Shown here: positions 48,701 to 51,700 of the stretch, piece by piece
Layout: every line of letters starts with the position of its first letter
Numbering within the stretch: the first letter of the stretch is position 1
NCBI GenBank assembly: GCA_038501625.1
Contig: JAZAYU010000204.1
Coordinates: forward strand, 62,001 to 126,000
DNA from: Corbicula japonica
Lineage: Eukaryota; Mollusca; Bivalvia; Venerida; Cyrenidae
DNA: 64,000 nt
Direction of reading: 5' to 3'
Program-made: the position numbers and the translations under genes
Notes under the pieces: generated by a model
Database searches by the model: none
Seen by the model: only the letters and a program-made list of their open reading frames with translations
What the model was told of the DNA's origin: nothing

Positions 48701-51700
48701 ACTTTTCACTTAATTGAGTTTTGTATATGGTCCATCTAAAAGGAAGCATTGTGATTACATATGAACATAAATTTGGATAAAGCACTGATAAAAAAAAAAC
48801 AACAAAATAAAAGTAATGATTATGACTGAAATGGAGGATTAATAAAGTAGAAAGCTGAAGTTCAAGATGAGGATAGTTCAAGATGAGGATACTTCAAGGC
48901 AATCATTTAACCGTCCAAAACAAGGGCATATTTTGCTCAAAATGCAAGGCAGAGTTACTGGTACTTGAAATATCAAGCCATGTTGAACTAAATCTGGAGA
49001 CCAGTCTCAATTCTCAAGCATCTGATTGGCTGATTTCCATTTCAGCCAACCAGATTCTTGAGATTTGAGACTGGTCTACAATCTAAGTTTTATGAGCTTG
49101 GGCATAGATATTAGATGTGTGTATGCAAAGTTTAACCCACAACCAGTCTTTAATTTCATCCAGAGCAAGACAGAGTTATGTTAGACCAACCTGAGACTGA
49201 CTTGAAAAGTGATGCTGAGTATCCGAATGGGGTTTTGTTCTAAGCAAGACGACTTCAAGTTGAGGTGGGGTGAAATATCTTGGCTTATATTGAGCTTTTT
49301 TCTGTAACTACAGTTGAACATCCCTTAGCAGCTACGTGCATTCAGCAACTAACTGTCCTAATAAATGTCACCTGTGTTCAGCAGCCACATTTTGTCATTC
49401 TCTTGGGTGGCTGCTTAATACAGGTTTGGCTGTGTCCTTTATTCTTTAAAATTTGGCAATATTTCTTTTTTGGTAAGTTTAAAAATAAACTTTGTAGTAC
49501 ATAATTATATTTTAATAAATTACCATATTTTGAATTTGACAAGTCATTTACCACAGTAATATTAAACAAATTCAAACATTTAATTCAGTTTGCACATTAT
49601 CACAATATATTACCAAGACTCGCCTCAGTAAACTTAATATGTTAGAAAAATATTTATCAACAAAAAGACCACTACATTAACAAATACCCCTGTGATCATG
49701 CTAAATGGTTTCACTGAAAGTATTTACTTTGGCATGGTACAACTGTATGTTTGCAGGATGATAATGTCTTTGAAGAAACTGAGATTAACAAATGATTAAC
49801 ACTTAAGCAAGGTCAGTGTTAGTCTATAATCACATAATTTACTCAATGTAAACAAGGCTGTCAGCATTATGGGTACCCCTCTTTTCAAACTTCATTTACA
49901 GTATGTACATGCTAAGTTTCCTGACAATTTGCAAAAGTGTTCTGGGTACCTTTAATAAAATGGGCAACCAGATCCACATCACATTTAAGGGACTTCTCAT
50001 AAAAAATGTACAATTAAGCCAGTAGCCATTGAAAAAGCCCCAACATTGTCTTAAAAAACAACCAGCAAAAACAAAATGTATTCTCTTTAATATCTACCTG
50101 TAAGTTTCTGAAAACTAGACTGTGTCCTCATGACACTGATGTCCCCACTGCTCAACAACATTGGTAACAAAATTGTTTATCAGTTATTAACAACATGTGG
50201 CGTTCATGGCTAGTAAACATGGAGTAAGTGCCACAAATTTTATAACTGACATAAACAAAGGGCCATAACTCTGGTGAAAATGGTTGCAAGACAATGTGCT
50301 TTACAACAATCAACACATCACATCTAATCATCTCCGCAAGTTTCAAAGAAATCAGCCAAAAGAAAATGTGGAGTTGATGCCACAAAATTTTATCAGCTAA
50401 ATTAACAAAATGTCAAAGCTCTGGTAAAAATGGCTGCAAGAAAATATTGTTTCTTTTTAAAAATCTACACATCTTGCTTGATCATCTGTGCATTAGTTTA
50501 AAAGAAATCCCTCTGATAGTTAATGAGGAGTTGAGGTCACAAGATTTAATTACTGAATTAAGAAAGGGCCATAACACTGGTATAATGGTCTCAGGAAAAA
50601 CTCTTTTCTGTACAATCTGACATCTACATATATTTTGTTTGATCATCTGTGCAAGTTTGAAAGACATTCCTCTAAAAGTTAATGGGGAGTTGATGCCACA
50701 AGATTTAATTACTGAAATTAAGAAAGGACCATAACTCTGGTAAAAATGGTAGCAGGAAAAAATATTTTCATTACTATTATCTACATATTTTGTTTGACCA
50801 TCTGTGCAAGTTTAAAAGAAATCCCTCTGATAGTTAATGAGGATTTGATGCCACAAGATGTAATTACTGAAATTAACAAAGGGCTTTAACTCGGGTAAAA
50901 ATGGTCGCAGGAAAAAATCTTTTCCTTACGATCATCTACACATCTTACTTAATAATCTGTGCAAGTTTGAAAGAAATCTGCCCGATGGTTTATGAGGGAC
51001 ATAGTGACAGACACCTGATAGTTTATGATACCCCCAGCCCAGAAAGTTTCGAAAATCTTTCGAATCCTGCATTCTGAGGTATTTTGTGGGGATTTGATAC
51101 ATGTAGCAGGCTTTGGACTACTCCTTCATACTTGATTTTAACTATTTCTTTGTAAACAGCAGTTATGCAATTATTTTACGCCTATCCAAATACTCTACCT
51201 AATTATGAGACTAACATTGTTTTAACTAGGTTGTCAATAAGAGAAAACAGCGTACACTTCATTGTTCAGGGTTTTCAGTTTGTGAGAATACATTTTCAGG
51301 GGTGAAAGTTAGAAATTCTAAAAATCCTGAAATCCTGAAAGTGTGTCAATTTATATAGGAAAAATAAAGAAAATCAACTATTTTTAGACACATTGAATAA
51401 TCCTGAAAACTTTGACCCTCTAATTTTACCAGTTAGAAAATGAAAGGAGCCATTTACGAGGAACCCGAGCCAAATGCTAGTACAACCAAATATCTGCTGG
51501 AGGTGGGATGGAGTTGAGAGAACAACATGACTTAAAGTTAGAGAGAAATTAATTGTGAGATCCTTTTGGTTCCCTACTGGATAAAAATACTAAATATCAA
51601 AATAATTACTATCAATAATCATCATCATCATCATCATCATCACTGGCTAATGTTAACAGAATTCTTTTCTTTTGAATCAAGGGGCATTAAAAAAATTTAT

